From positions 65,627-129,626 of the forward strand of contig LDXO01000003.1 in assembly GCA_001443455.1 (NCBI GenBank): a stretch of 64,000 nucleotides of DNA, in the 5' to 3' direction. This document shows, piece after piece, positions 8,469 through 17,899 of the stretch. This DNA comes from Deltaproteobacteria bacterium CSP1-8. GTDB taxonomy: Bacteria; Desulfobacterota; Deferrimicrobia; Deferrimicrobiales; Deferrimicrobiaceae. The position numbers were made by a program, and so were the translations under genes. Position 1 is the first letter of the stretch. Every line of letters begins with the position of its first letter. Below the pieces are notes generated by a model that saw only the letters and a list, made by a program, of their open reading frames with translations, made no database searches and was not told where the DNA came from.

Positions 8469-10739
8469 ATGATGGAGATATCGTTCTACCGGGAAAAGCT
8501 TTCCGAGTCCGGGCACCGGATGCTGAACGCCTCCATCGAGGAGTCGCAGCGGCGTCACCACTACTACCTCGGCCTCGAGCACCTGTTCATCGCCTTCGCC
8601 GATCAGGAAAAAACCCTCTTCCGGGAACTCATGGCGTCCGTGGGGCTTTCCGTCGAGGCGGTTCTCTACTCGGTGAACGAGCACTTGAACATCTCCCGCC
8701 AGTACCTCGGCGTGGGGCTCAAGGTCCCCCCGGCCACGAAGCAGGTCTTCCGGGTGGCCTGGGAGACGGCGCAGAGGAACCGCCGGTCCCAGATCGACTC
8801 GGCGGACCTTTTCCTGGGGATCTTCCACGAGGTCCATTCGATTCCCTCCCGGATTCTCAAGAACTACGGGGTGGACCCCGCCGTCGCCCTTTCCCGTTTT
8901 TCGACCCAGCTGCGCAGCCGGGAGGAGAAGGTCGAGGAGTTCCGCAAGCGGTACGAGCTGCCCGCCAACCTGCGGACGTTCGGGGTGAACCTGAATCTTC
9001 TCGCGCGGGAGGGGAAGATCCCGCCGATCGTGGGACGGGACCGGGAGATCGACCGGATCATCGAGTACCTCTGCCACAAGGACCGCAGCAATTCGGTGAT
9101 GATCGTCGGGGACCCCGGCGTCGGAAAGACCGCGGTGGTGGAGGGGCTCGCGATGCGGCTGGAGTACGAGCCGCACAGGGTCCCGGAACGGCTGCGGGCC
9201 CACCAGGTCGTCAATCTCCAGATGAACACGGTGGTGGCCGGCACGGTCTTCCGCGGGATGTTCGAGGACCGCATCGAGAAGGTCATCGCCGAGGTCAGGG
9301 ACCGCAAGAACCTGATCCTGTTCATCGACGAAGCACACACCATGATCGGGGCCGGTTCCGCGATGGGCGTCCCCTCCGACGCCGCGAACATCTTCAAGTC
9401 GAGCCTGGCCCGGGGCGAGGTCCAGATCATCGGCGCCACGACCGTCACCGAGTTCAAGGAGATCATCCAGGAGGACGAGGCCCTCGCGCGCCGGTTCCGG
9501 GTCGTCAAGATCGACGAGCCGACGGTGGAGGAGACGCGGGAGATCCTGTTCGGGCTGAAACCGAGGCTGGAGACCAATTACGGCGTGGAGATCGCGGACG
9601 AGGCGATCGAGTTCGCCCTCTCCATGTCCGACCGGTACGCGCGGTCGCTGCGGCTGCCCGACAAGATCATCAACTGGATCGACACGGCGTGCGTCCGGGT
9701 CGAGATCGGAGGGAACGAGGAGAAGACCGTGAGGTCCCCGGATATCCTCGGGGTGATCTCCGAGGAGACGAAGACTCCCGCGGACATCGTGCGGCGCGAC
9801 GTTCTCGAACGGTTCCGGGACCTGGAGGAGAAGATCGCGAGGCGGCTGGTCGGCCAGCACGAGGCGATCCGGGCCGTGGCGAAATCGCTTCGGTTGAACA
9901 AGGGCCCCTTGAAGGAGAACGTCTACCGTCCGGACGGCGTTCTCCTGTTCCTCGGACCCACGGGCGTCGGAAAAACGGAGATGGCGAAGGCGCTCGCGGA
10001 ATACCTGTTCGGCGACGATCGCCACATGGTCCGCGTGGACATGTCCGAATACCGGGACGGGGCACTCGCCGTGGACAAGCTCATCGGGATGCCGCGCGGC
10101 ATCGTCGGCTCCGAACGAGGGGGGATCCTGACCAACCAGGTGAGGGACAATCCCTATACGGTCGTCCTTCTCGACGAGATCGAGAAGGCGGACCCCTACG
10201 TGCACAGCCTCTTCCTGCAGGTCTTCGACGAGGGGTGGCTTACCGACGGCCGCGGGAAGAAGGTGTACTTCTCGGACTCGATCATCATCTTGACGAGCAA
10301 CCTGGGCGCGGAAGAACTGTCGAAGCTGACACGCCCCCTGGGATTCGCGACCGGCACGGAAGATTTCGAGCCGGTGAAAAAAAGCGTCCTCAAGGCGGTC
10401 GAGAACCGGTTTACCCCCGAGTTCATCAACCGCCTCGACGACATCATCGTCTTTTCCCCGCTCACGTTCGACGAGGTGAAACGGATCGCGGAGATCTACC
10501 TCGGGTCGATCCGGAAGACGATGGCGGCCTCGGGCAAGACGCTCCTTATCTCCGACGCCTCCCTCTCCGCGCTGGCCGGAGCAGGCTTCAGCGTGAAGTA
10601 CGGGGCCCGTTACCTCAAGAGGTACATCGACGAGAAGGTGAAGATGCCGATCACGCTCAGGTGGAAGGAGTCCGATCGCTTCTTCGTCGAGGCGGAAAAC
10701 GGGGAGGTGGTCGTCATCGCGGAGGGGGTGCCCACCTGA
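8469..10739 (+). CDS. ClpA-like double AAA+ unfoldase with altered pore loops
   Basis: 756 residues, the size of ClpA, with a Clp N-domain (residues 1-145) and two AAA+ modules. Walker A1 is GDPGVGKT near 215 and Walker A2 is GPTGVGKT near 497. There is no coiled-coil M-domain, which argues against ClpB/ClpC. A 'PLGF' segment near residue 622 sits where ClpA/ClpC carry the IGF-type loop for docking on ClpP. The substrate-gripping pore loops are unusual: KYRG is VFRG (Phe261) in the first ring, and GYVG is GIVG (Ile545) in the second. It overlaps the next gene by one base. No clpS or clpP is nearby. It could be a specialised unfoldase or a disaggregase-like relative. Confidence 0.88.
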   Translation: MMEISFYREKLSESGHRMLNASIEESQRRHHYYLGLEHLFIAFADQEKTLFRELMASVGLSVEAVLYSVNEHLNISRQYLGVGLKVPPATKQVFRVAWETAQRNRRSQIDSADLFLGIFHEVHSIPSRILKNYGVDPAVALSRFSTQLRSREEKVEEFRKRYELPANLRTFGVNLNLLAREGKIPPIVGRDREIDRIIEYLCHKDRSNSVMIVGDPGVGKTAVVEGLAMRLEYEPHRVPERLRAHQVVNLQMNTVVAGTVFRGMFEDRIEKVIAEVRDRKNLILFIDEAHTMIGAGSAMGVPSDAANIFKSSLARGEVQIIGATTVTEFKEIIQEDEALARRFRVVKIDEPTVEETREILFGLKPRLETNYGVEIADEAIEFALSMSDRYARSLRLPDKIINWIDTACVRVEIGGNEEKTVRSPDILGVISEETKTPADIVRRDVLERFRDLEEKIARRLVGQHEAIRAVAKSLRLNKGPLKENVYRPDGVLLFLGPTGVGKTEMAKALAEYLFGDDRHMVRVDMSEYRDGALAVDKLIGMPRGIVGSERGGILTNQVRDNPYTVVLLDEIEKADPYVHSLFLQVFDEGWLTDGRGKKVYFSDSIIILTSNLGAEELSKLTRPLGFATGTEDFEPVKKSVLKAVENRFTPEFINRLDDIIVFSPLTFDEVKRIAEIYLGSIRKTMAASGKTLLISDASLSALAGAGFSVKYGARYLKRYIDEKVKMPITLRWKESDRFFVEAENGEVVVIAEGVPT

Positions 10740-11209
10740 TGTCCGAAGAGGAGAAGAAGGGATTCAAGGTCGTTGACCGGCGGGGCGTGGAGAGGGAGGA
10801 AAGGAAGAACGAGGAATCCGTCCCCCCTCCGGCTCCGCAAGGCGATGCCGGGAACCGCCCGGCCCCGGGAAGTGTCCAAAGGGGAAAAAGCCCTGAGGGC
10901 GGCAAATCGCCCGTCGGAGGACCGTCGTTCCTCGATCTCGTGATGTCGCTGCAGATGGGGGCGATGGTCAACCTGGGGATGGTCCAGGCCGGGGACGGCC
11001 GGCGGTCCCCGGTGAACCTCCCGGCGGCCAAGGACTCGATCGACCTCCTCGATATCCTCAAGGAGAAGACGAAGGGGAACCTCACCGAGGAGGAGTCGGG
11101 CGTTCTTTCGGAGGGTCTCTATCACCTCCGGATGGTGTACGTGGGGGCCGTCAAGGCGGGGGTTCCCGCGCCGAATGCAGGACAGGGCCCGGGAGGGAAG
11201 GAAAAGTGA
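10739..11209 (+). CDS. DUF1844 family protein
   Basis: 156 residues. A charged, proline/glycine-rich N-terminal half of about 60 residues is probably disordered. It is followed by a compact helical domain with the DUF1844 pattern 'FLDLVMSLQMGAMVNLG', 'NLPAAKDSIDLLDILKEKTKGNL' and a final 'LYHLRMVYV' helix. The family has no established function. It starts inside the stop of the ClpA-like gene (TGATG) and ends overlapping the protease gene by four bases. Tight coupling on both sides suggests a role with the unfoldase or the periplasmic protease. Confidence 0.85.
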   Translation: MSEEEKKGFKVVDRRGVEREERKNEESVPPPAPQGDAGNRPAPGSVQRGKSPEGGKSPVGGPSFLDLVMSLQMGAMVNLGMVQAGDGRRSPVNLPAAKDSIDLLDILKEKTKGNLTEEESGVLSEGLYHLRMVYVGAVKAGVPAPNAGQGPGGKEK

Positions 11210-12678
11210 TCGGAAAAGGCAAGGTGGTCGTTCTCGTGCTCGCGGCGGTGGCCGCCGGGTTGATCCTTTCGGCGGGGTTGAACCTGTCTCCCCTGACCAG
11301 CGCCTTCTTAGGGGCGGGCGGGAAGGGGAAGGGCGGCGAGACAGGCGCTGCCGCCCCGGGCAAGGCCCTCCCCGTCGAGAACATTCCCGCCCTCGCGAAG
11401 GAGGTGTCGCCGGCGGTCGTAAACATCAGCACGACGCAGGTGGTGCGGTTCAGCAGGCCGCGGTTGCGTTCCCCCTTTGGCCAGCAGGACCCGTTCGAGG
11501 AATTCTTCAACAACTTCTTCGGGAACATCCCCCGGGAGCAGAAGCGCAGGAGCCTGGGGTCCGGGTTCATCGTCTCCGATGACGGGTACATCCTCACCAA
11601 CAACCACGTGGTCGAGAAAGCCGACGAGATCACGGTGGTCCTGCTGGACAAGGAGGAATTCCGGGCGGAGGTGGTCGGAACCGACCCGAAGACCGATATC
11701 GCCCTCATCAAGATCAAGGCGGGGAAGAAGCTCCCGTTCGTCCCCCTCGGGGACTCGGAGAAACTGGAGATCGGGGAATGGGTCCTGGCGATCGGGAATC
11801 CTTTCGGCCTCGGGCACACCGTGACGGCCGGGATCGTGAGCGCCAAGGGGAGGGTGATCGGCTCCGGGCCGTACGACGATTTTATCCAGACCGACGCGTC
11901 GATCAACCCCGGGAATTCGGGCGGCCCCCTGTTCAACCTGGTGGGGGAGGTCGTGGGGATCAACACGGCGGTCATCCAGGGAGGCCAGGGAATCGGCTTT
12001 GCGACCCCCATCCATCTGGCCAAATCGGTCCTCGCCCAACTGAAGGAGAAGGGAAAGGTCACACGCGGCTGGCTCGGCGTCTACATCCAGCGGCTGTCGC
12101 CGGACATGGCGGAGACGCTTTCCGTGCCGGGGAAGAAGGGTGCCCTGGTGGCGGACGTCACGAAGGACGGGCCGGCGGAGAAGGCGGGTCTTCGGTCCGG
12201 GGACGTGATCATCTCCTTCGGAGGGAAGGAAGTGACGGACGAGCACGACCTTCCCCAGATCGTCGCCGCCACGAAACCCGGGAAGAAGGTGGATGTGATC
12301 GTGGTCCGCGACGGCAAGGAGGTCACCATTCCCGTGACCATCGCGGAGATGGAGCCGGAAGCCGGGCAGAAGCGCGCCGGCGGGCCGGACCTGTCGAAGG
12401 GGCTGGGACTCACGGTCCAGGACATCACGCCGGAAGTGGCCCGGCATCTCGACATCACGAACCGGGCGGGCGTGCTGGTCACCTCGGTCGAACCCGGAAG
12501 CCCGGCGGACGATGCCGGCTTCCGCGATGGGGACGTCATCCGGGCGATCAACCGGATGCCCGTCAAGGATTCCCGGGAGTTCGATGCACGGATCAAGAAG
12601 GTCAAAGACGATAAGACCGTCCTGTTCCTGGTGGAGCGGGGGGAGGGGCGGCTCTTCCTCGCGGTGAAGAACCGGTAG
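11206..12678 (+). CDS. degQ: HtrA/DegQ-type periplasmic serine protease
   Basis: 490 residues. An N-terminal hydrophobic segment (VVLVLAAVAAGLILSAGL) exports or anchors it. The trypsin-like domain has the catalytic triad His134 (TNNHVV), Asp164 (KTDIAL) and Ser238 (NPGNSGGPL). Two PDZ domains follow, the first with 'GWLGVYIQ' and the second near 'VLVTSVEPGSPADDAGF'. This is the Do/DegQ layout that degrades and chaperones misfolded envelope proteins. The GTG start overlaps the DUF1844 stop. Its place among cytoplasmic chaperones means the island covers cytoplasm, membrane and periplasm. Confidence 0.95.
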   Translation: MIGKGKVVVLVLAAVAAGLILSAGLNLSPLTSAFLGAGGKGKGGETGAAAPGKALPVENIPALAKEVSPAVVNISTTQVVRFSRPRLRSPFGQQDPFEEFFNNFFGNIPREQKRRSLGSGFIVSDDGYILTNNHVVEKADEITVVLLDKEEFRAEVVGTDPKTDIALIKIKAGKKLPFVPLGDSEKLEIGEWVLAIGNPFGLGHTVTAGIVSAKGRVIGSGPYDDFIQTDASINPGNSGGPLFNLVGEVVGINTAVIQGGQGIGFATPIHLAKSVLAQLKEKGKVTRGWLGVYIQRLSPDMAETLSVPGKKGALVADVTKDGPAEKAGLRSGDVIISFGGKEVTDEHDLPQIVAATKPGKKVDVIVVRDGKEVTIPVTIAEMEPEAGQKRAGGPDLSKGLGLTVQDITPEVARHLDITNRAGVLVTSVEPGSPADDAGFRDGDVIRAINRMPVKDSREFDARIKKVKDDKTVLFLVERGEGRLFLAVKNR

Positions 12679-12716
12679 CTCCGTCAGGGAAACACTTCCC
12701 GAGAGGTCGGCTGGCG

Positions 12717-12778
12717 GGGGACACTCCTGCACAGGGGGGACGCTCCAAAGACATGGAACTCGAGATAGGAATGTCCCC
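12717..12778. repeat. Palindromic repeat of the GGGGACA type, copy 1
   Basis: GGGGACACTCCT at 12717-12728 is mirrored by AGGAATGTCCCC at 12767-12778, and another ATGTCCCCC follows at about 12785. The arms match those of the copy inside clpB. It fills the gap between degQ and clpB. Such short, unit-like palindromes often belong to REP families moved by RAYT transposases. None is encoded here. Confidence 0.7.
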
Positions 12779-12817
12779 CCTGAAAATGTCCCCCTGACCG
12801 AGCGGTAAGAATATCCG

Positions 12818-15442
12818 ATGATTTCTCTGGACAAACTCACGGTGAAGTCGCAGGAGGCCCTGCAGGACGCCGTGCACATCGCCTCGGAGGCGGGGCACGC
12901 GCAGGTGGAGCCGGAACATCTCTTCGTCGCCCTGCTCCGGCAGGAGGGGGGCGTGGCGGCGGACCTCTTCGCGCGGGCGGGGGTGCCCATCCAGCGCCTC
13001 CTGCCCGGAGCGAACGCCCTGCTCGGCTCTTTTCCCAAGGTGTCGGGAGCCGTGAATCGCGGTCTCTCCCCGCGGATGGAGCCCCTGTTCCACCGGGCTC
13101 TTACCGAGGCGGACTCCTTCCGGGACGAGTACCTCTCCGCCGAGCACTTCCTCCTTGCCTTACCCTCCGAGCCGGGGCCGGTCGCGGATCTGCTCCGCCG
13201 TCACGGCGTGACGCGGGAGGTCCTCCTTTCGGCGCTTGTCTCCATCCGGGGTACGCAGCGGATCACGGACGAGAACCCCGAGGCGAAGTACCAGGCGCTC
13301 GACAGGTACTGCCGGGACCTGACCGAACTGGCCCGCCGGGAGAAGCTTGACCCCGTCATCGGCAGGGACGACGAGATCCGGCGGGTGATCCAGGTCCTCT
13401 CCCGGCGGACGAAGAACAACCCCGTCCTGATCGGGGACCCGGGAGTGGGGAAGACGGCGATCGCCGAGGGGCTGGCGCAGCGCGTCGTCTCCCGGGACAT
13501 CCCCGAAAGTCTCCGGGACAAAAAGGTTCTCGCCCTGGACATGGGAGCGCTGATCGCCGGCGCGAAGTACCGCGGCGAGTTCGAGGAGCGGCTCAAGGCG
13601 GTTCTTTCGGAGATTGCCGCCGCGGAGGGGCGAGTGATCCTCTTTATCGACGAGTTGCATACGCTCGTGGGAGCCGGCAAGGCGGAAGGGGCGATGGACG
13701 CTTCCAACATGTTGAAACCCGCCCTCGCCCGGGGGGAACTGCGTTGCGTCGGGGCGACCACCCTGGACGAGTACCGCAAGTACGTGGAAAAGGACGCCGC
13801 GCTCGAGAGGCGCTTCCAGCCCGTTCTCGTGGAGGAGCCGTCGGTCGAGGACACGATCGCGATTCTGCGGGGGCTGAAAGGGCGGTACGAGGTGCACCAC
13901 GGCGTACGGATCAAGGATTCCGCCCTCGTCGCCGCGGCCACGTTGTCGAACCGGTACATCTCCGACCGGTTCCTCCCCGACAAGGCGATCGACCTGGTGG
14001 ACGAGGCCGCCTCGAAGCTCAAGATCGAGATCGATTCCGTCCCCACCGAGATCGACGAGGTCGAACGAAAGATCATCCAGCTCGAGATGGAGAGGCAGGC
14101 CCTGTCGAAAGAGACCGATGCCGCCTCGGGGCAGCGTCTCGTCCGCATCCAGGACGAACTGGCGGCCCTCCAAGGGAAGGTGGCGGGGTACCGGTCCCGG
14201 TGGGAGGAGGAAAAAAAGGCCATCGGGAAGAGCCGCGAGGTCAAGGAGAAGATCGAGCGGGCCCTCTCGGAGATGCAGCGGGCGGAGCGCGAGGGGGAAC
14301 TCGAGAAGGCCTCGGAGCTGAAATACGGCAAAATCCCGACGCTGCGGCGGGAAGCGGAGGCGCTGAGGGGGGACATTCCTGATTCATCTCCGGGATACGG
14401 GAGAGGAGTGTCCCCGGACACTCGGGACGAAGGGCGCCTCCTCAAGGAGGAAGTGGATGAAGAGGACATCGCCCAGGTCGTCTCCCGCTGGACCGGGATC
14501 CCGGTGTCGAGGCTGGTCGAGGGGGAGATCGAGAAGCTCGTGCGGATGGAGGAGCGGCTGGGCGAGCGGGTGGTGGGCCAGGACGACGCCGTCCGGCTCG
14601 TCTCCAACGCCGTCCGGCGCGCCAAGTCGGGGTTGAAGGACCCCCGCCGCCCCATCGGTTCCTTCCTGTTCATGGGGCCCACCGGCGTGGGGAAAACGGA
14701 GCTGGCACGGGCCCTGGCCCAGTTCCTTTTCGACGACGAGACGTCGATGGTGCGCCTCGACATGTCCGAGTACATGGAGAAACACTCCGTGGCGCGGATG
14801 ATCGGGGCTCCCCCCGGGTACGTGGGGTACGAGGAGGGGGGGGCGCTGACCGAAGCGGTGCGGCGGAAACCGTACACGGTGATCCTGTTCGACGAGGTGG
14901 AGAAGGCGCACCCCGACGTCTTCCACATCCTCCTGCAGATCCTCGAGGACGGGCGGCTGACCGACGGGAAGGGACGGACCGTCGATTTCCGGAACGCCGT
15001 CGTGATCCTCACCTCCAACATCGGCTCCCACTGGATCCAGGAACTCTCCGGCAAGGGAGAGGAGGCCGTCCGGGCAAAGGTCATGGAAGAGCTCCGCCGG
15101 GAATTCCGCCCCGAGTTCCTGAACCGCCTCGACGAGATCATCCTGTTCCGGTCCCTCGGGAAGGAGGAGCTGGCGATCATCATCGGGATCATGCTCCGGG
15201 AGGTAAACGACCGCCTCGCGGACAGGAAGATTTCGGTTACCGTGACCGACGCCGCCCGGGAGAGGCTGGCGGAGATCGGGTACGACCCCGCCTACGGGGC
15301 GAGGCCGCTTCGCCGGGCCATCCAGAAGCACCTCCAGGACCCCCTGGCGCTCCATATCCTCAAGGGGGTTTTCCGCGAAGGGGATACCGTCCTGGTCGAC
15401 GCGGACGGGAAAACCGGTTTTTCCTTCCGGAAAGCCGCCTAG
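12818..15442 (+). CDS. clpB: ClpB disaggregase
   Basis: 874 residues. It has a Clp N-domain, a first AAA+ ring (Walker A GDPGVGKT), a coiled-coil M-domain (about residues 400-520, rich in E/K/R), and a second ring (GPTGVGKT) with a normal GYVG pore loop. ClpB pulls polypeptides out of aggregates together with DnaK, here encoded upstream. The ATG at 12818 is the natural start. One oddity is about 18 extra residues ([19 protein letters not shown]) between the M-domain and the second ring, encoded by a palindromic repeat at 14369-14415. The frame is kept, so the protein is probably functional. Confidence 0.95.
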   Translation: MISLDKLTVKSQEALQDAVHIASEAGHAQVEPEHLFVALLRQEGGVAADLFARAGVPIQRLLPGANALLGSFPKVSGAVNRGLSPRMEPLFHRALTEADSFRDEYLSAEHFLLALPSEPGPVADLLRRHGVTREVLLSALVSIRGTQRITDENPEAKYQALDRYCRDLTELARREKLDPVIGRDDEIRRVIQVLSRRTKNNPVLIGDPGVGKTAIAEGLAQRVVSRDIPESLRDKKVLALDMGALIAGAKYRGEFEERLKAVLSEIAAAEGRVILFIDELHTLVGAGKAEGAMDASNMLKPALARGELRCVGATTLDEYRKYVEKDAALERRFQPVLVEEPSVEDTIAILRGLKGRYEVHHGVRIKDSALVAAATLSNRYISDRFLPDKAIDLVDEAASKLKIEIDSVPTEIDEVERKIIQLEMERQALSKETDAASGQRLVRIQDELAALQGKVAGYRSRWEEEKKAIGKSREVKEKIERALSEMQRAEREGELEKASELKYGKIPTLRREAEALRGDIPDSSPGYGRGVSPDTRDEGRLLKEEVDEEDIAQVVSRWTGIPVSRLVEGEIEKLVRMEERLGERVVGQDDAVRLVSNAVRRAKSGLKDPRRPIGSFLFMGPTGVGKTELARALAQFLFDDETSMVRLDMSEYMEKHSVARMIGAPPGYVGYEEGGALTEAVRRKPYTVILFDEVEKAHPDVFHILLQILEDGRLTDGKGRTVDFRNAVVILTSNIGSHWIQELSGKGEEAVRAKVMEELRREFRPEFLNRLDEIILFRSLGKEELAIIIGIMLREVNDRLADRKISVTVTDAARERLAEIGYDPAYGARPLRRAIQKHLQDPLALHILKGVFREGDTVLVDADGKTGFSFRKAA
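14369..14415. repeat. Palindromic repeat of the GGGGACA type, copy 2, inside clpB
   Basis: GGGGACATTCCT at 14369-14380 is mirrored by AGGAGTGTCCCC at 14404-14415. These are the same arms as in the upstream copy (GGGGACAYTCCT and AGGARTGTCCCC) with a different 23-base loop. It interrupts the ClpB linker in frame. Confidence 0.75.
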
Positions 15443-15463
15443 CGGCAGGCGTTCGCGGGTGCC

Positions 15464-15492
15464 TTGACAAAGGGAGGTGCAAGGGGTAGGGT
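15464..15492 (+). promoter_or_regulatory. Sigma-70-like promoter for ispE
   Basis: TTGACA at 15464-15469, a 17-base spacer and TAGGGT at 15487-15492. The -35 is perfect and the -10 is poor; a TAAAAT four bases further on is a rival but too far away. It lies in the gap after clpB. Confidence 0.5.
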
Positions 15493-15524
15493 AAAATAAA
15501 AACACTGTTTGAAATGGGCAGAGT

Positions 15525-16376
15525 GTGACCGCATCCTCGGCAATTTTTTTCCTCGCCCCGGCCAAACTGAACATATCCCTCCGGGTTTTCGGGAAGCGTC
15601 CCGACGGTCTCCACCACATTCGATCGGTCATGGTTCCGGTATCCCTCTACGACGAGGTCACCGTGGAGGAGACGTCCGCGGGCATCTCCGTTGAGGTGGA
15701 CGACCCCGCTGTGCCCGGCGGCATCGGGAATACCTGCTACCGGGCAGCCACCTTGTACCGGGACTGGGCGGGCGGCCCGGAAGGGGTCCGGGTCCGGGTC
15801 CGCAAGACCATCCCCGCGGAGGCGGGCCTGGGCGGGGGGAGCTCCGACGCGGCCGCCACGCTGAAGGGGTTGATCGCCCTGACGGGGAAGTCGCCTTCCC
15901 CGGAGAAGCTGCTCTCCCTGGCGGCCGCCGTCGGGGCGGACGTACCGTTCTTCACGATGGGCCGGCCCGCCCTCGTGGAGGGGTACGGGGACCTGCTGAC
16001 GCCGGTCGAATGGAAGGTTCCCTTCTTTGCGGTGATCGTCAAGCCCCCGTTCGGGCTTCCGACGCGGGAGGGGTACGAAAAGCTGGGGAGGGAGCCGGCC
16101 GGCCCCCCCGGGCGAGTGGCTCCCCCTTCCTTCCGGGAATGGGGGGATCTGGTGTCGGCCGTGGGAAATGATTTCGAGAACGCCTGGGGAGACGTCCGGC
16201 CGGATATCCGGGGGATCAAGGGGGAGTTGCTCGCGGCGGGGGCGGAGGCCGCCGGCCTCTGCGGGAGCGGCTCCGCGGTGTTCGGCCTGTTCCGGAATGA
16301 ACGGGATGCCCGCAGTGCGAAAAGGAGACTGGGGAACGGGAACGGGCGGAGACTGTTCGTTGCCCGCAACATTTGA
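15525..16376 (+). CDS. ispE: 4-diphosphocytidyl-2-C-methyl-D-erythritol kinase
   Basis: 283 residues, normal length. This GHMP kinase phosphorylates CDP-methylerythritol in the non-mevalonate isoprenoid pathway. The family N-terminus 'LAPAKLNISLRVFGKRPDGLH' and the ATP loop 'AGLGGGSSDAAAT' are intact, as is 'CGSGSAVFGLF' near the end. The GTG start at 15525 directly precedes the conserved PAKLN segment. It leads the common gene order ispE, tRNA-Gln, prs, rplY, pth. Confidence 0.96.
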   Translation: MTASSAIFFLAPAKLNISLRVFGKRPDGLHHIRSVMVPVSLYDEVTVEETSAGISVEVDDPAVPGGIGNTCYRAATLYRDWAGGPEGVRVRVRKTIPAEAGLGGGSSDAAATLKGLIALTGKSPSPEKLLSLAAAVGADVPFFTMGRPALVEGYGDLLTPVEWKVPFFAVIVKPPFGLPTREGYEKLGREPAGPPGRVAPPSFREWGDLVSAVGNDFENAWGDVRPDIRGIKGELLAAGAEAAGLCGSGSAVFGLFRNERDARSAKRRLGNGNGRRLFVARNI

Positions 16377-16397
16377 CGACATGGGAGGAGGGGGGAG

Positions 16398-16682
16398 ATG
16401 CAGCTCACCGAGGTGAAGGTCTATCCCGTGACCGACGACGAGAAACTGAAGGGATATGCGACGATCGTCTTCGACGGCTGCTTCGTGGTCCGGGACCTGA
16501 AGATCATCAACGGCAACAGCGGTCTGTTCGTTGCGATGCCGAGCAAGAAGAAAAAGGACGGCACGTACCGCGACACGGCGCACCCGCTGAACAACGAGAC
16601 GCGCCAGATGATCGAGGAGGCGGTGCTGGGGGAGTACGAGCGGGTGATCCGCAGGCTTGACGCTCTCGTCGTGGCGCGCTAG
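16398..16682 (+). CDS. spoVG: SpoVG-type RNA/DNA-binding regulator
   Basis: 94 residues with the typical 'VKVYPV' start, 'GYATIVFDGCFVVRDLKIING' core and 'HPLNNETRQMIEEAVLGEYE' end. SpoVG proteins are small site-specific nucleic-acid binders found in Firmicutes, spirochaetes and deltaproteobacteria. The name comes from sporulation, but most carriers do not sporulate. The ATG follows GGAGGAGGGGGG. It sits between ispE and tRNA-Gln and is probably cotranscribed with ispE. Confidence 0.95.
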   Translation: MQLTEVKVYPVTDDEKLKGYATIVFDGCFVVRDLKIINGNSGLFVAMPSKKKKDGTYRDTAHPLNNETRQMIEEAVLGEYERVIRRLDALVVAR

Positions 16683-16785
16683 CATTCCTTTCGGACCGCG
16701 GAGTTTCGTTCCGCGTGTTGGCGGCCTGCCCGGCGCGGGCTCGGGAGAGGATCCGGGCCGGGGGAATTGGTTCGCACGGTTGCGC

Positions 16786-16859
16786 TGGGAGGTCGTCTAA
16801 CGGCAGGACAGGGGCCTTTGGAGCCTCTAATGAAGGTTCGACCCCTTCCCTCCCAGCCA
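16786..16859 (+). tRNA. tRNA-Gln (anticodon TTG)
   Basis: A complete cloverleaf of 74 bases. The acceptor TGGGAGG pairs with CCTCCCA; the D stem is GTC/GAC; the anticodon stem GGGGC/GCCTC has one G-U pair and the loop CTTTGGA (anticodon TTG); the T stem GAAGG/CCTTC has the loop TTCGACC. G and CCA follow and are encoded in the DNA. It lies between spoVG and prs. Confidence 0.97.
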
Positions 16860-16873
16860 TTCTCGTTTTCTCC

Positions 16874-16901
16874 TTGCCACGGGACGACCAACCGGTATAA
16901 T
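16874..16901 (+). promoter_or_regulatory. Sigma-70-like promoter for prs
   Basis: TTGCCA at 16874-16879, a 16-base spacer and a perfect TATAAT at 16896-16901, right after the tRNA. The leader to the prs GTG would be about 40 bases. Confidence 0.65.
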
Positions 16902-16948
16902 GATTTTTTCCTTATTCATCGGATGGTTTTCCGAGCAGAGGACTGGGT

Positions 16949-17884
16949 GTGACCAGGCTCAAGATGTTTTCGGGCAACGCGAATATCGATCTCGCCAGGG
17001 AGATCTGCGCATTCCTCTCCGTTCCCATGGGGGCCGCGGAGGTGAAGCGGTTCAGCGACGGGGAGATCAACGTCGACATCGGGGAGAACGTCCGGGGGGC
17101 GGATGTGTTCATTGTGCAGCCGACCTGCCCCCCGGTGAACGACCACCTGGTCGAACTCCTGATCCTGATGGACGCCCTGAAGCGCTCCTCCGCCAAGAGG
17201 GTCACGGCGGTCATCCCGTATTACGGGTATGCGCGGCAGGACCGGAAGGTGCTCCCCCGTGCCCCGATCACCGCGAAACTCGTGGCGGACCTTCTGACGA
17301 CGGCGGGGGTCTCGCGGGTTCTCACGATGGATCTGCACGCCGGGCAGATCCAGGGGTTCTTCAACATCCCGGTCGACCACCTCTACGCCGCCCCCGTGAT
17401 GCTCGAGTACATCAAGGCCAACTGGTACAACGATATCGTGATCGTTTCCCCCGACGCGGGGGGGGTGGAGCGTGCGCGGGCCTTCGCCAAGCGGCTGAAC
17501 GCCACGCTGGCGATCATCGACAAGCGACGGGCGGGAACCAACGAATCCCGGGTGATGAACATCATCGGCGACGTCGAGGGGAAAACGGCGGTCCTCCTCG
17601 ACGACATGGTGGACACGGCGGGGACGATGGTCCAGGGGGCGGCCGCGGTTCGCCGGAACGGGGCGAAGCGCGTGTTCGCCTGCGCCACCCACCCCGTCCT
17701 CTCGGGCCCGGCGATCGAGCGGTTGGAAAAGTCCGAGATCGAGCAGCTCGTGGTCACCAACACGATCCCCCTGGGGGAGAAAACCGCGTGCAGGAAGATC
17801 CGGGTACTCTCGGTGGCGAACCTTCTCGGGGAAGCCATCAAGCGGATCCATTTCAACGATTCCGTAAGTTCGCTCTTCGTATAG
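16949..17884 (+). CDS. prs: Ribose-phosphate pyrophosphokinase
   Basis: 311 residues, full length. It makes PRPP from ribose 5-phosphate and ATP for nucleotide, histidine, tryptophan and NAD synthesis. Visible are the N-terminal '[13 protein letters not shown]', the flexible-loop region with '[10 protein letters not shown]', the '[12 protein letters not shown]' motif and the PRPP-binding loop '[13 protein letters not shown]'. The GTG at 16949 gives the standard N-terminus. rplY follows after 15 bases. Confidence 0.97.
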   Translation: MTRLKMFSGNANIDLAREICAFLSVPMGAAEVKRFSDGEINVDIGENVRGADVFIVQPTCPPVNDHLVELLILMDALKRSSAKRVTAVIPYYGYARQDRKVLPRAPITAKLVADLLTTAGVSRVLTMDLHAGQIQGFFNIPVDHLYAAPVMLEYIKANWYNDIVIVSPDAGGVERARAFAKRLNATLAIIDKRRAGTNESRVMNIIGDVEGKTAVLLDDMVDTAGTMVQGAAAVRRNGAKRVFACATHPVLSGPAIERLEKSEIEQLVVTNTIPLGEKTACRKIRVLSVANLLGEAIKRIHFNDSVSSLFV

Positions 17885-17899
17885 CGGGAGGAAAGCGAA

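Noticed and set aside
8469-10739. A second ClpB or a ClpC
   Set aside because: There is no M-domain coiled coil between the AAA+ rings, and the length matches ClpA.
12679-12817. Small gene in the degQ-clpB gap
   Set aside because: The gap is filled by the palindromic repeat. Short frames there have no start with a ribosome site.
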